Shown: positions 22,640 through 34,790 of the stretch, one piece after another | Position numbering within the stretch: position 1 is the stretch's first letter | Layout: each line of letters starts with the position of its first letter | Source: Fomitopsis serialis | Lineage: Eukaryota; Basidiomycota; Agaricomycetes; Polyporales; Fomitopsidaceae | Direction of reading: 5' to 3' | DNA length: 64,000 nt | NCBI RefSeq assembly: GCF_022376445.1 | Contig: NW_025955009.1 | Coordinates: 62,001 to 126,000, forward strand | Translations under genes and position numbers: made by a program | The notes under the pieces: generated by a model | Databases searched by the model: none | The model's input: only the letters and a program-made list of their open reading frames with translations | Told to the model about the DNA's origin: nothing

Positions 22640-23620
22640 CTGACTCATGGCCCGACGGCTGCCGGCTCGATCTGAGCAGGATCAGTTCGTGCCCAGTTGG
22701 CGTGAACAATGGACGTCGCGAGGTAACCTCCCCGCGCATGGCTGCAACCAAGGACGTGACACGTCGACGAGACAGACACCCCAGAGGGCATGACGGCCAC
22801 AAGGGTGTGGTCTCCGACGTCGCGTTCTGCGACCTGCAGGCTACCGTCTCCAGCCGGAGCAATGGGCGCAGACGGTGAGCTAGACCGAAGAAACCGCAGT
22901 CTACGCGGGGACGCGAGAGCCAGGGCATGCGTTCTCTGTGGCATCTCGAGACGGTGCCCATGTGTCCTGTCCGGTCAGCCTGGTCCCTGTCCGGACCGGT
23001 GGACTGGGACGTCGTCACGTCGAGCTGTCCACGCCGGGGTGCGCGAGCTACTGTAGAGTAATGTACATGACTGTCACTGGGTGGGAAATATATCTTGACT
23101 ACAGCAGCTGATCAGCGGGGTATGGACCGGGCTACAGGATGGGAATGGTCAGTACTCAGGCTCGAATAAGACGAGGGTCGGTGACAGTCTTACCTGTAGG
23201 TTCTAATAACACACCGAGTCGCTTCACGGCTGTGTGAGAAACACAATAACAGTGGGCTGAAAGCGAAGAGGATATATGTCAGTGTGCGGTCAATATTCAA
23301 TGCCAGACATCAATACATACTAATGGTGGCGCGTTGTGTTAAGCACGTTGCCTGCGACTGTCTCGATGCGAGAGTATCAGCCTGTCAAAGATTCCAATAG
23401 CCAGTCAACAGCATTAGAATAAAATGACATCTCACTGTTATGCGAATTGTACGAAGACGTATTGAATGTGGATTCAAAGCAACACCGCAGTAAGCAATTT
23501 AGCGAAGCCATACAAGCAGAAGCTACATTGCAGTGACTCACTGGATACTCGCTGCAGAAAGATAAGACAGCCCAGCTCGAGCTCAGGTCACAGAGAGGGA
23601 GAGAGGAAGGGAGCGACGGT
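22640..23620. other. Intergenic part of unit 1
   Basis: A GC-rich first half, then a drop in GC near 23050. 23050-23620 is AT-richer and probably contains the promoter of gene A. No clear TATA box; AATATATCTT is present at 23085-23094. Confidence 0.4.
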
Positions 23621-23623
23621 GGG

Positions 23624-25790
23624 ATGGTGTTCCAGCACCAACAGGACTCGCTCTTATACGGATTTTTGCCAGCGGATTGCTTACGTGCGATGGTCCGTGC
23701 GCTGCAAGCAAAGTCCGCGGACATCGCATCACGCTTGCGTACTAATTCCGCACGGTCTCCGCCGCCCGAAACCAAGCATCTTAGCGTCGCTTCTCGTTTT
23801 CCGCCGAGTTCGTGTAAGTGCGATTGCGAGCTCCTGGCTGCCGAGCAATTGTCAGCCGTTGTATGGCAACGCACATGTGCTGACTGATGTGATACGTACG
23901 AGCGCTAGCACGGGCGCCGTTCGGATGTTTCGCGCAAACATCGCCGCCGCTGTATGGATACCTGTAGTGCATTTGTATGAATGTCAGCACAGTCAGCTCG
24001 GACTCTTCACTTGCTGTAGCCCTGACGTATACCTCAATTTTTACTCACAAATACACCAGGTATCTGCGAGACATGTGGGTGGGTGTGTGGATCCGAGACC
24101 AGGAAGGTGCACCAGCCACGGATGTCCAAGAAAGAGGATTGAGTACGACGAGTGACATAGGCGCCCGAGGCTGCAGTCGAGTAGCCTCGTGTTCTGAGAT
24201 CGATCTGGGCGATCCCATCGCCTTTCGCACCGTTTCCCTGCACCCGGATACCGTTTGCACCGTCTCTGAGCCTCAGTAGCCCTTCTGACATATCAGAAAC
24301 AGCTACCCAGACGTCTACTAACATATTCCAGGTGCACTCGCAAAGCCCGCAACACCTCCCAGCTCAAGCTCGCTGCAATTGCCCGATTAGGTATCGTTCG
24401 AGCGATGTACATCCAGCGATTGTATCAAACCCGCGATCGCAGGGCCGTGAACGGCGAAGTAAAAGGTTCGTGCCCTGTATTGCACTAGGAGTGATTAGTC
24501 TGGGCCTGGTGTAAGTGCTGATTGAGGACAACATTTTCGTCATTGTCACTGACCACAGAGTGACCACTCGCGCGCGAAACATGTCCGAGCAATGTATGTG
24601 CCCGATGAGTGGGCGCAGAACTATATAGTAGTTACGAAAAAACTTGTACATGCAATTCAGTGAGGTTACTTACAGAGCAGTGCAGGGCCTCGTCTGCTCA
24701 AGGGTGTGAGCTAATTCCGGGAGCCCCGGAAGTGGCTGACAGCCTTGGGCAGACAAATCCCCGCCTGTCCACGGCGCCGAGGCTCGGGCGGAGAGCAACC
24801 TCCGGTGGCTGCGGAAATTCCAGGTTGCGTATCTTCCGAATTTACCCTGACCCTGTAAGATTGATGAGATGGTCAGTATGTAAGCATTGTCTCATGGTCC
24901 GATTTTCTGTGAAGTCAACTTGAGGATTTAGTATTGAGGAGCTCAGGAATATTAAAATAAGACTACTCAGACTCAGCACCGAAATCCTGAATTTTCCAGC
25001 TCTAGGAGGATGCTTCACATTTTGGAGGAGTGACCCTGAAACACTCATCAGTCGGTGTTAGTGATGTTCGATCAGAGCGGCCATACAACGCCGGTGGCCA
25101 ATTTGGGCGAACAATAGGATTGCCCGGGCATAGCCCGAGGCTGAGGCAACATGCCGCGGATTTGAGGACCCAACTCCAGCTTAAATACTAAGGGGTACCC
25201 AGGTATCCTCCCCTTGTAACATCCCCAAACTATGCTTGTACAGCATCCCAGGTAAGTCTCACATTATCTTTCATTCAATCTCTATCTTACATATCTACAT
25301 AGGTGTCCTCGACGGAGACCTGGCTACAGTAAGTACTCACTACTAGTGCTACTGATACATGCACTAATCACTCTGTTCGCAGATACACTCGCCGCAATGT
25401 ATTGCAGCGAGTATTCTCACATGGCTAGTCCATCCCGAGACTGGCCAGTTACTCATTGGTATGTACAGGTACTCAATCCATGTACTCACCACGCTGACCA
25501 TCTCGTAGACCCGCGCCCGAGCGAACGGGCACTACGTCGGGTGAAGGCCCAGCGAGGTGAGTTTCCCCCGACTGTCCTCGCCCCGAGCCTCACTCACTCC
25601 CTTACAGATGGCGAGCTCACTACTCGGAGGACGCGTACGGCGGGCATCGAGGGTCGAGACTTGGTCCCCCCTTGGTATGTTGCTGCCAAACTCTCTGCGC
25701 ACGAGCACTTACCTTCCTCATCCAGCTATTCCCCGCTCGCGGACATCTCACACGCTCTCGCCCACTAGGCCGACCGGGCGAGCGATATAG
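23624..25790 (+). CDS. Unrecognised multi-exon gene A (unit 1, frameshifted)
   Basis: A chain of tiny exons, each bounded by GT/AG, reads as protein. E1 23624-23813 (LLYGFLPADCLRAMVRALQA), E2 23856-23974 (PLYGNAHVLTDVI), E3 24060-24106 (YLRDMWVGVWIRDQE), E5 about 24333-24530 (SQLKLAAIARLGIVRAMYIQ), E6 24559-24663 (HVRAMYVPDEWAQNYIVVTK), then 25203-25251, 25303-25328, 25383-25458 (CIAASILTWLVHPETGQLL), 25509-25556 (PSERALRRVKAQR), 25608-25674 and 25726-25790. The six last exons join in frame in unit 2. Exons between 24161 and 24330 and between 24670 and 25200 are uncertain. Unit 1 has an extra T in E1 and an extra C in the 25608 exon, both shifting frame. No domain recognised; it is not an obvious transposase, helicase or enzyme family. 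Confidence 0.45.
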
Positions 25791-25824
25791 CGAATGATCG
25801 CCGCCCGGTCAGCACGGGCTCATC

Positions 25825-26499
25825 ATGTCTCCTTCATCGTCGTCACACAATGCCCCAGTGTTGGTAACGAGCATACCCGGCTGTGCGTTCCACGAGGAGT
25901 TGGCCTCGAAGGTATGTTTCCATAGATCACGCGCGGACCTCTGCTGAGCTCTGATCACCAGCCGTCTGCACAGCGAGCACTACGCAAACGCCTTGCGTCC
26001 ACAGGACAGCGAGCCCGCGATGTCCGCCGTCGTGCGCTGTTGCGTTGGCTCGCGTCCGCCGTCGTCTCGCTGGTATCCACGGGTCGCACCAACCGACTCT
26101 GCGCACACGCAACGGACTATTCGCGCGAAGATGTGTGCACAGTGGTCGTACCCTTCTGCGAGACAAGGCCATCCCTCCAAGCACGACATTGCACGTTTGT
26201 TGCGCAGACTGGACGGACGACGTAGCGACTGGTTGCCATCCAATCGAGGCATTGTCGACGCAGGTACGTCGGGTCACAGCCGTCTACGCTCCCAATTTGT
26301 CTTGACCTTCTGTTGCTCGATAGCGTCGCCGCACGCACGCCGTAGCCTGGCGTGCGCTGTACACTTGCACGATTGCTTCTCCCCCGAGGGGTATGCTGCC
26401 CGCATGGACAAGCGATGTTCGCCGTCCCGTCGACTTGCGTATACGAGGCATTGGTGCCTTCTCGTCTCATCACCTGCCGATCCGTTGACGGCGCGGTGA
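25825..26499 (+). CDS. Unrecognised gene B (unit 1), about 164-184 aa
   Basis: Exons 25825-25911, 25962-26072 and 26143-26499 join in phase 0. The protein begins MSPSSSSHNAPVLV, has a basic helix-like middle (KPSAQRALRKRLASTGQRAR, then RRRALLRWLASAV) and continues SKHDIARLLRRLDGRRSDWL to TGA. A further 60-nt intron (26256-26315, GTACGT...GATAG) can be removed or kept without changing frame. The 35 bp between this start and the gene A stop suggest either a compact neighbour or a continuation of gene A. SIPG plus a downstream RALRK/RALRR motif is shared with the gene A C-terminus, hinting at internal duplication. No known domain. Confidence 0.35.
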
Positions 26500-27640
26500 T
26501 TCGCGTGTGGACTGGACTCGTTTAATCAGTACGTTTCCCGTCCGTCCCGTCTTCCCGACTGTCCGCTCACCTGTGTTCCCAGTCGTGCGCACGTCTTGTG
26601 TCGCTGTCAACTGCGTGGTCTCCTCGATGCGGACGGTGCGTCCAGGCGAGAGCTGGCTTGTCCGTCCTGTCAAGAGGGTATTCGTCAGGGAACCTACCTC
26701 TCCCAGGCTGCGGGCATCCTCGATTGCGCGCACGCCCTTCCTCGCGTTCTCTTCGCGCTCGCCCTGTGTCGTGTCTGGCAACCTCCCTCGGTACCTTTAT
26801 GTCGGGTTGTCTTCCCATCTCTCGCCCTCTTCGTCACCTCCCCTCGACCTCGGCACCACCACCGCGATGTTCAGAGACACAACATATCGCCACCCGGCGA
26901 CGCGGCCCTCGAAGATGTTGGCATCCTGCCCATGATCGATGAAGACACGACACATCAACGTCCGTCGAGCGGCAGCGCGCACAGGTCTCGAGTCGACGAT
27001 CGGGCAACGCCCGACCACCAGGCTGTGCGCATCCCCGATCTCGCCCACGCACTCCGTCGTGTTTTCTCCGCAGCTCATCTCGTGTCTTGTCTGGCAACTT
27101 CCCTCTTCTCCCGGTACTTCGCTGTCTCTCGTCTCTCTCGTGTTCTTCATCACCTCGATCTCAGCACCACCACCCCGACGTCCGAAGACACGAGGTATCG
27201 CCGTCCGGCGACACGACCCTCGACGATGTTCGCATCAGGCACATGCACCTGCGACGGATCGACGAAGACGCAACGTATCGACGTCCGGTGAGGGGCGACG
27301 CGTGCAGCTCGTGACCGACAAGGGCGCGATAGAATGTCTTCCGGCGGGCATGGCACGCAGGGCGGCGGGCACGGCAACGCGGCGAGTGCATCTGCCTTGC
27401 CGCGGGTGTTGACGACAGCTGGAGTGCGGAATCGAGGCAGGCAGGGACGACGAGGTGAGTATGGTGTTCCTTCCTGCACGAGAAGACAGTGACACTCACT
27501 GTTCTGTGCTCCAGCCGGGCACGTGGTTCATCGAGGGACGTTCGACCAGCAAAGACACGACGGATCGTCGTCCGGCGAGCAAGGCGGGAGAGGGGTGCTG
27601 GCGAGGGAAGATGGCGGACTAGGGTGAGCAGCGTCGATTT
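26500..27640. repeat. Internal direct duplication and a repeated 28-bp motif (unit 1)
   Basis: Segments 26710-26965 and 27020-27300 are diverged direct repeats; both contain a GTGTCTGGCAAC block, then a CACCACCAC block, then the motif. A motif close to GAAGACACGACGTATCGCCG occurs near 26872, 26940, 27182, 27257 and 27552. Possible splice signals occur, but no coherent protein was found. Copies lie in units 2 (37670-38800) and 3 (48775-49900). Confidence 0.55.
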
Positions 27641-28260
27641 TGCATGTAACACAGAATCTCACCTTGCTATCGCGCCCCCGCATCTGCCCATAGATCGCGG
27701 TGCAGAAGGCTGGCGAGCGCGGGATATCGAGGCGAGTGCATCGAGCACGCCGACACGAGGATGCGTTGTTGACGTGTAGAAGTCGTCTGCCGCGTTATCA
27801 ACTGGTACGCGTGGATCGACAGGCTTTCGTGCCGTCCAGACGGTCTGCTGCGGCCATGGTCACCTCGCCATAGACGGGCGGCGGTGGAGATCGGGGCGCA
27901 GAAGGACTTGCCTGCGCGAGGGTGAGTTTGCTGCGCATTTCGAGAGAAGGATGGGTTGCTGATGCGTACTCGTCTGCCGCGTTATCAACTTGTAGGGCGC
28001 TCTTTTGTGGCAGAGCTCTCCCGCGGCGAGGGTGGATTGCGAGGAGGAGCGCGGGGTGACAAGGCAGATGGGCGGGACTACTACGAGGTCAGTACTGTTC
28101 GTCTGAATGTGGAATACCGCCACTCACCTTGCACCTCAGGCCGACCACACTCGGACGCGTCCGTCTCCTACAGGCACGCGGCGGTGCGTTGGCTGCATCT
28201 TGACGGAAGGACGCGTTGCTGACCGTCTGCCGCGTTGACAACTGGTAGGCGGTGCAGACG
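27640..28260. repeat. About 200-bp degenerate tandem repeats with CTGCCGCGTTATCAACT
   Basis: Three copies of a block ending in CTGCCGCGTTATCAACTGGT (27758-27807, 27949-27995, 28201-28250), each preceded by ATGCGTTGTTGA or a variant and by a GAGCG/CAGAAGG segment. Non-coding. Present in all complete units. Confidence 0.6.
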
Positions 28261-28576
28261 ACTGGGGATGCTGCAGATGGCGAGAGACGAGTTGGAGTCG
28301 ATAGCCGAGTGCGTGGGAGGTGACTGCTGACTCCTGAGCGCTGACCGGTGAGATCTCGATCGCGAGCAGGGACTCGTTTTGCGCACCCCAGTGTCCCCGC
28401 GGGGAGGCGGACGTATGCTTGCACATAAAGAAAGAGAGACGGACGTTTGAAAGAAGGCAACTTTTTTCACCCCTCCAGCCAATCACAGCGCGAGGAGAGG
28501 CGTACCCTGGGCACAACGTGTTGGGATCGAGTACGTATGGCACAATGACGATGTGAGTTCATGCAGCATACTATAG

Positions 28577-28819
28577 CACAACCATTTCAGGAACCTCAGC
28601 TTCCTCAATGGCCATGTGCTCGAAGACGCTATGATCGAGGGCGCCAAGCGGCTGCAGTTGCTCGGCTGCAACAGGAGATTTTACGATGTCGATTACCTAT
28701 ACGGAGATGCTCGGGTCGCCGCCCTGCTCCCTTGGACCATGCAAAGAGTGGCTTTGCGGCACATGGAGGACTCTGGGTGCGAGGGCTGGAACTGGTTGAT
28801 ACAGCAGTCGATGCTGTGA
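28577..28819 (+). pseudogene. Orphan last exon of the F-box/LRR gene (unit 2)
   Basis: Exact counterpart of exon 4 of the gene at 6840-8508, beginning at the acceptor AG. 80 codons (HNHFRNLSFLN ... GCEGWNWLIQQSML) then TGA. It lacks 14 codons after SFLN and has GAEG-type substitutions relative to the parent. No F-box, LRR exon or obvious promoter precedes it, so it is a 3' fragment created by the duplication junction. Confidence 0.85.
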
Positions 28820-28938
28820 TTTTCTGCCGAGTCGGAGGCGACCGCATGTGTGGGGCACTCGGCATAGAGCGTGACAATCTATGACTTCGTCACTGGCAGT
28901 GTCGCATGAGATCCCGCGTATGTGCTGACCTGATGCAG

Positions 28939-29090
28939 GTGCCCGCATAGGCTTCACGGACACGACAGTATCGATGGTCCTGCAAGACGGAGGTAAGCCG
29001 CTCATTGGCACGGAGATACCATGCACGCTCATGCGAGAGCTGCAGAACGCGGCAGAGACGACTATGTCGGCGTCCGAGACCCTGTGGTAG
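28939..29090 (+). other. Exon X copy (unit 2)
   Basis: Copy of 8627-8778 with F-A-D changed to F-T-D and R to C after TEIP; still open to TAG. Confidence 0.3.
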
Positions 29091-29172
29091 CGCAGGACGC
29101 GTTTACGACATCGAGAAAATGTGGGACATGAGGACTATAGGAACAGCCAGAAGCGGTACCCTCAGCTTCGAT

Positions 29173-29781
29173 TCAACTGCGGCTCGGCCGACTTGTGCGG
29201 AGACACGTTGCGCACCCGAGCCTCCGATTTGCGCATACGTATGGGCTCGTAGTCAGGTGCGACACCGGGCCTGGGAATATGTCGGGACGCGATGGTCTCT
29301 TGAGTCTCAAGGTCGGCGACGCTTGACGAGTATCTTCCGCCGTGACACACCACGGGCATGCCTTCGTTCCACGCGGCTCACGAACGATGGCTCGGACTGC
29401 TCGTCTGCGACTTAGACAGGCCTCTTTGTATTTCGCACGTACGTCTTCCTGCTCTGTTCCGCAACATGAAGAGGGCTGAACAGGCCGTACAGGACTCACC
29501 GTTGCAAGTTCGTCGTGAGCAACACTGGCGCCGCCCTTGCTCTTCCACTGGCGAGGCTCGCGGGTTGTCCTCGTCCTAATGAGTGCATGCTTCTCTACGC
29601 GGGTGTCAAGACACGCAAAGTGCTCACGAGTTCCCAGGTTGTCTTCCATCGCCGGTTGGCCCGATTGCGAAGGCACGCGAGAGCTACGATGCCTTGAAGC
29701 GGGCGAACGTTCCGGTATGCGATTTTCCCATGTATATCGAGAGGTATCGCCAAATCTGTGGTCCTCATCACCCAAAGTCAA
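29173..29781 (-). CDS. Gene Y copy (unit 2)
   Basis: 202-codon minus ORF, near-identical to 8850-9482. It keeps QWKSKGGASVAHDELAT and the donor after it. Lacks the few codons around 9010-9020 of unit 1. Confidence 0.35.
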   Translation of the reverse strand: MTLGDEDHRFGDTSRYTWENRIPERSPASRHRSSRVPSQSGQPAMEDNLGTREHFACLDTRVEKHALIRTRTTREPRQWKSKGGASVAHDELATVSPVRPVQPSSCCGTEQEDVRAKYKEACLSRRRAVRAIVREPRGTKACPWCVTAEDTRQASPTLRLKRPSRPDIFPGPVSHLTTSPYVCANRRLGCATCLRTSRPSRS

Positions 29782-32700
29782 TGTTCAATGTTCAACGCTC
29801 AAGTACATTCTTCACGGCCCTTGTGCCATCGCAATTGCATCCCTAGGCCTTCGGACTCAGCCGTCTCGACTCGTCGCCCGTGGCTCAAGCCCTCTCCGCA
29901 CCTGTATGGACGCGCGAGCCGCGAACCATGCCTCATGCGACACGGGGCTCCTAGCTTCGCCTACAGCCAACAAGCACCCAATCTCCAAGGTATGTACGCT
30001 TTCCCAGTGGATATCTGAGTACGTACGGAACATGTGAACCGTGTCGCCAGCTCTGCTACCAGTCAACTCCGAGTCTACTACTGTAGTGGAGTTGTGGTGC
30101 GCCGGATCCGATCGAGTGCTGCGTCCCCTCCGCTGGACTGGAACAAGACGCCATGAACAACAACGACTGGCCACTTGGTCGCACCCACGACAAGAGCCTG
30201 CGAGGGTCTCCTGATCAGTGGGGTGGCCGCGATAAGGGATGTTCACCCACTCGCGAGTGTCTGGCACCGCATGGATGTGTGTCCGAACCTACCAGACTTC
30301 GAGTCCCACCTCCTATACTTATGAATCCATAGAATAAAAAGCCACTACGGCGGTTCCTGCTCCCGTTCAGAGACGCGTTCGTCAAGCCGCAGTGAGCGTA
30401 CATGCTAGCTTCGAGTCGGGTCCGCGTGTCGGTCCGCTGTGAGCCCGCTCTGGGGGCCGCCGGCGACGAACAGTGAGATCGATCGCGGGGACGAGATCCA
30501 GCTCAGTTCGATGCCGATGTGGCCGCCTGCCAAGCCCCGCTCCACGCGCCCCAGGCACGCCCACCGCCAGCCACCGCCGTCTGCATTGCGTGATCTGCAC
30601 AACCACTCGCACGCATCCCCCGAGGAGACTGTTCTGCGCACTGCTGGCTTGACGGTGAGGGCGGGTGCTGCAGCTGTGCAGCGTGGATATCGAGTTCGAT
30701 GATTATCAGGCGCATATACGCACGGTATCTCGGTGACGGACTGGGGACAGTCGAGATCAGACGGCGGGATCTGTGAGGCCGCGCGAAACAATGTATAGCA
30801 GCGCCGGGCGCGTGGTTACCGTACGCACGGGCGGTACCGTACCTGAGCCAGGCTGGATGTGGCCCGCTGCGCCCACCGTGACCACGCACATCCGCCTCTC
30901 ACCGGTGGACAGGCCACACAGCGTTGCGTGCCCTGCCCGCGGGACGAGTCTCGTACGTACGCGTTCTGGCAGGTGGGAACACGCGTCCTGTCAGAGACGG
31001 AGGTGCTACTGGTCGGCGCGTGCTCCCCTTCGTGAGCCCGCGCCCAATCATGACCCGCGCCCTGCATCCACGCGTCCAAGCGGAGCGATCCATGGCCCAA
31101 GCTGTCAACGTGTCAACCCCGGCGCCTCATTGACTCGCCCGACACCTGCACACGCCGTTGCTGCCTCTTGCGCGACCTCTCGCTGGACGGACGGATGCGC
31201 GAGCCTCAGCGCCTTCAAAGCTTCACTAGCTTGCATGCCCGCCTCTGTCGACTCTGCGCCCCTCGTTGTGGACGCCGTCCCGCGACGTGCTCGCTGTCCA
31301 GCACAGCGACGACCGTCCTGGACACATCGTCGACCGTCCGCCAGAGGGCCGCGGACGATCCACTGCGCTCGCGGTGCCTCTTGGACAACCGACCGGTACT
31401 GACCCCCCGCTCACATCACCGGCTGTCCACCATGTCGGCGGCGCACTTCCTTCACTCACTCCGACGTCTAGCGCACTGTCCTTGTCGTCCACGCTGCCGC
31501 CGTTGCGACTTTCGACGTGCCCGACGACGAGCAGGGCCTCTGACACACTCTGCTCGCTCGCCGCCGCTTCCCGGGCCATCTCACGCTCTGCCGGCTGCTC
31601 CGAGTCGGGAACGGTGCGTAAGTCCCTAGCAGCACCAGCACCCGCTCCCCCACCTCACCCCGCGAACGTCTGTGGCGATCTCCGCGGACGTCCGTGTCTC
31701 TCGACGTCCCTGGACGAGCAGAGCACCGCCCCGCCTTGTCTATCTATCGCGCAACCGGACTACCCGTACTATGCTTACTGAGTCCAGCACGCCGGAATCG
31801 ACTCGGTGCGACTCTGCCCTCGCGCGCTTCATGGCGCAAAGCTCTTCGCCGACTGCGCGGGGGTCGGCTGCCATCTCGCATCGAGGAACAAACACTGACG
31901 AGAAGGAACTGGCGACCGTGGAACGTCGATGCTATCCGCCGGACCGCTCGTGAGTGTGAGCAGATGAAGATGCGAACGAGTACGTACCTTCTGCTTACAC
32001 GTTCTGTGCGCGGGCTCATGATTCCCGGCTACACATCTCGAGCTTGACTCGTAGAAGGCCGCGCCCTGGCTGCGTTCCGCGTGGGCACGCGAGTTCACAC
32101 TCGTCAAACCATGCCGGGGAAGACGTCAGCTGCGTGCACGAGAACGACGACGAAGCAGGCCACGTACCGGGTGGACTGCACTCGCCATCGAATCGCGAAC
32201 GTACCGACACCGCGTCTCCCGTACCGGCCGTGTCCCGATGCACAAGACACCACACGCAAGTCAGTCGTGTTTGGCAGGACAAGGTGCGAGGGACGTACCA
32301 CGGAGAGCGCGAGCGGGCGGTCCGCTGTGCGGAGTGTTGCCCGGGGATCGACACCACCCCAGAGGAATGAAGCAGGACTCGTCAGTGGGACACCGGACGA
32401 ACGCGAGGAGAATCACTCACCGCCTCAAGATGACAGGGTTCGCTACCGCAACCCGTCCTATACGCCGCATACTGGACTTGGCGAGCGCGAGTTGGGGCGA
32501 ACACACAAAGCAGCGTGAGCACGAGCACGGAGTACGAGAGGTGAAGCACATACCTGCCACGTCGACGACCGGCAGCGTGCTGACCACGACCTGTCTTGCG
32601 CAGAACGTCGCGACGCGGGCCAGACCGGCAAGAGACGAGTGCGAGTCGCGGAGGGAACGGAAAGTGAGGCAGATGGCGAGGACGAGGCTGATGCGTCGAC

Positions 32701-34790
32701 TCACCCTCGATTCGACGCGACACGGAGTGGGACGGGGAGTTGCGATGCTCGCATGAAGGGGCGGAGAGGACGAGGTGGAGGATGGAGTCGGCATGAAGGG
32801 CGGGGACACGTCAGATGGGACGGGGTGGATGCATGTTGCGCGAGGATGGGAAGGAATCCACGGCCGAGGCTCGAGCGAAGCAGCCCGCGTAGCCGGCAAT
32901 GCGACGTCACGGTGAGCTGGAATGCGAGGGAGTCGAGTGGACGACGTGGATAGAGGCAGGATGGGACGACGTACGCGACCAGGCTTGGCCAACGGCGGTA
33001 CGAGGGAGGCGAGTGAGAGTTGCAGAGGGCGTGGCTGGATGCGGCGAAGGACGAAGGGCGTGACAAGGCAAGTACGAGAGAGGAGGACGTGAGGCTCGAG
33101 ATAGTGCAGTGACGCAATGTCGAACGTCGGAGACAGAGGTGCATTGACTGGAAGGAAGGGTGCAGACAAGAGTGACGACGACGAAGGTGGGTGCCTGCAC
33201 GTGTCGAGCGTTGACCGTGCGTCTATGTAGGTACACTCTGCGTCCGGACGGCGGTGCTGAGTACACGCCTTGGGCGTAGCGGTCGACCGGCCAACACCAC
33301 GGAAACGGACCGGAACACGCGCAAGACGTCCCGAGGAAGGCAAAGCACGACGACGTGCGGGACAGGACGGGAACATCCCGTACACATGCACTTGTCAGCA
33401 GTGCTGTGTTGCGAGACTGCGGGAAGCGAACGGGAGGCATGCCAGAACGGAATCAAGGAGACTCGGTGCGACGCGGCGATACCGTGAACAGACGACGGGA
33501 GCGGGCATGTCGTCCGAGAAGCACAGCTACTCGTTGCTGGGGCTCAACGGAACGATCTCAGGCACGATTGCGCACGCGTCCGGCAGCCTCCCCGCGCGTT
33601 TACGAGACGGAGGCGTTCGTGCAGTCTCCTGCGCTCTCAGACTGGCTTAGCAGGTCCCTTCACGGTGCGACACGCGACGGCTCGGCGAGCGGGGTCACAA
33701 GTGCCCTGGCAAGCTCTTCGGGAACTCACAAAGGTCTACCAGACAGGGAGACCTGGAAACACAAGGGACTGCTCGCTGTCGATCCACTGCGAGGTACGTT
33801 CCCTCTCTGACTCATGGCCCGACGGCTGCCGGCTCGATCTGAGCAGGATCAGTTCGTGCCCAGTTGGCGTGAACAATGGACGTCGCGAGGTAACCTCCCC
33901 GCGCATGGCTGCAACCAAGGACGTGACACGTCGACGAGACAGACACCCCAGAGGGCATGACGGCCACAAGGGTGTGGTCTCCGACGTCGCGTTCTGCGAC
34001 CTGCAGGCTACCGTCTCCAGCCGGAGCAATGGGCGCAGACGGTGAGCTAGACCGAAGAAACCGCAGTCTACGCGGGGACGCGAGAGCCAGGGCATGCGTT
34101 CTCTGTGGCATCTCGAGACGGTGCCCATGTGTCCTGTCCGGTCAGCCTGGTCCCTGTCCGGACCGGTGGACTGGGACGTCGTCACGTCGAGCTGTCCACG
34201 CCGGGGTGCGCGAGCTACTGTAGAGTAATGTACATGACTGTCACTGGGTGGGAAATATATCTTGACTACAGCAGCTGATCAGCGGGGTATGGACCGGGCT
34301 ACAGGATGGGAATGGTCAGTACTCAGGCTCGAATAAGACGAGGGTCGGTGACAGTCTTACCTGTAGGTTCTGATAACACACCGAGTCGCTTCACGGCTGT
34401 GTGAGAAACACAATAACAGTGGGCTGAAAGCGAAGAGGATATATGTCAGTGTGCGGTCAATATTCAATGCCAGACATCAATACATACTAATGGTGGCGCG
34501 TTGTGTTAAGCACGTTGCCTGCGACTGTCTCGATGCGAGAGTATCAGCCTGTCAAAGATTCCAATAGCCAGTCAACAGCATTAGAATAAAATGACATCTC
34601 ACTGTTATGCGAATTGTACGAAGACGTATTGAATGTGGATTCAAAGCAACACCGCAGTAAGCAATTTAGCGAAGCCATACAAGCAGAAGCTACATTGCAG
34701 TGACTCACTGGATACTCGCTGCAGAAAGATAAGACAGCCCAGCTCGAGCTCAGGTCACAGAGAGGGAGAGAGGAAGGGAGCGACGGTGGG

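Larger units (their letters stand above)
8211..28572. repeat. Tandem array unit 1 (about 11.27 kb, split by a transposon)
   Basis: First copy of a head-to-tail repeat. It begins with ATAG, the last four bases of intron 3 of the F-box gene, and ends just before the same ATAG at 28573. Without the insertion at 10909-20001 it measures about 11,266 bp. It matches units 2 and 3 at roughly 99% by eye. Private differences include a doubled 24-bp segment (GCGCATATACGCACGCAATA...) at 10388-10440 and an extra C at about 25670. It contains the F-box last exon, unknown exon X, gene Y (-), gene C, gene A, gene B and a 3' repeat-rich segment. Confidence 0.9.
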
